Assembly (NCBI GenBank): GCA_037147155.1
Contig: JBAWVR010000001.1
Coordinates: 1 to 58,842, forward strand
DNA length: 58,842 nt
DNA from: JBAWVR01 sp037147155
GTDB taxonomy: Bacteria; Patescibacteriota; Minisyncoccia; Phycocordibacterales; GWA1-40-21
Direction: 5' to 3'
The notes beneath the pieces are model-generated. The model was not told the origin of the DNA. It saw only the letters and a list, made by a program, of their open reading frames with translations, and searched no databases. The position numbers and the translations under genes are program-made. This document shows positions 58,624 to 58,842 of the stretch, one piece after another (the stretch's first letter is position 1; the number at the start of each line of letters is the position of its first letter).

Positions 58624-58842
58624 TCATGTTACCTTTAATATATTGTTTCAATCTGTTTTTAATATATCTTTTTCCCATGCCTGATTTCAAATATTTTTCT
58701 CTAGCCATTGCATCCTCCTGATTTAAACAAGCTTCGTAATAAACCAAATAATATGTATTATCCCTACTTGTGTAATATGATCTATTTGACTTGTGCTCTT
58801 TTAACCGCTTTTTTAAATCAGAAGTATACCCAGTATATATTC
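58592..58842 (-). CDS. GIY-YIG nuclease family protein, N-terminus outside window
   Basis: The minus-strand frame enters from the window edge and reads IYTGYTSDLKKRLKEHK, then YYLVYYEACLNQEDAMAREK and KYIKNRLKQYI-type residues, so it is the same small GIY-YIG nuclease type as at 40778. The start and first strand (the GIY half) are beyond 58842. The last 11 codons lie inside family B element 2 (after GNM the frame reads IPLEAKRGLV), so the native C-terminus was probably replaced when the element arrived. Confidence 0.85.
   Translation of the reverse strand, partial: IYTGYTSDLKKRLKEHKSNRSYYTSRDNTYYLVYYEACLNQEDAMAREKYLKSGMGKRYIKNRLKQYIKGNMIPLEAKRGLV

Noticed and set aside
1..58842. Alternative genetic code (UGA as glycine)
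   Set aside because: UGA ends genes such as the GIY-YIG gene at 40778, and I saw no gene that needs UGA read as an amino acid.

Overview
The window looks like a chromosomal piece of a Patescibacteria (Candidate Phyla Radiation) genome, most likely a Parcubacteria-type lineage. Reasons: moderately AT-rich DNA with short gaps, universal genes in unusual reduced or expanded forms (ThrRS without the TGS domain, PheRS beta without the OB tRNA-binding domain, PheRS alpha without the N-terminal coiled coil), several large secreted or membrane-anchored beta-rich proteins, a DGR, small GIY-YIG nucleases, and no biosynthetic operons. UGA acts as a stop codon. Most genes lie on the minus strand.

Layout. 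1-2 kb: a partial gene, a RecB-type nuclease and a small membrane protein. 2-4 kb: thrS behind a compact threonine T-box. 4-5 kb: three small cysteine-bearing proteins with strong Shine-Dalgarno sites. 5-7 kb: a five-repeat surface protein. 7.3-9.4 kb: gyrB split by a one-base frameshift. 9.5-13.3 kb: pheS, pheT and a C39-like peptidase gene; pheT carries a complete NlpC/P60 domain inside its B5 domain. 13.3-18.2 kb: envelope genes (PEGA protein, membrane GT2, coiled-coil lytic transglycosylase) and rplY. 18.5-28.7 kb: large secreted proteins ending in a candidate S-layer protein with a leader of about 780 nt. 29-34.7 kb: wHTH protein, ftsK, recA and small membrane proteins. 35-37 kb: efp and rpsF-ssb-rpsR. 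37.2-46.4 kb: tatD, metG, an AI-2E family transporter, a GIY-YIG gene, an M16 peptidase, glyS, a surface protein and recO. 46.4-50 kb: ileS with an inserted histidine phosphatase domain. 50-53.4 kb: a diversity-generating retroelement (RT, Avd, template repeat, variable protein). 53.8-58.8 kb: argS, dut, a nucleotide hydrolase-like gene, glyA and a second GIY-YIG gene.

Three themes stand out. First, two aminoacyl-tRNA synthetases hold whole enzyme domains at internal positions: NlpC/P60 in PheT and RHG histidine phosphatase in IleRS, both with most catalytic residues kept. Second, the intergenic DNA holds a family of short inverted-repeat elements with CCCGTT-type ends. Family A (about 138 bp) sits immediately after stop codons, with apparent target duplications of the stop codon in three copies; one copy contains a GIY-YIG gene. 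Family B (101 bp) sits exactly on the start codons of argS and glyA. Third, the DGR is convincing: 15 VR/TR mismatches, all at template adenines. Its avd gene is on the opposite strand and is put out of frame by a run of ten C, so it is either phase-variable or a sequencing artefact.

Expression signals are of two kinds. Several housekeeping genes (pheS, rplY, dut, the M16 peptidase and the AI-2E family transporter) have a -10 box exactly six bases before the ATG, implying leaderless mRNAs. The small-protein genes have strong AGGAG sites. No tRNA or rRNA gene and no CRISPR array was seen.
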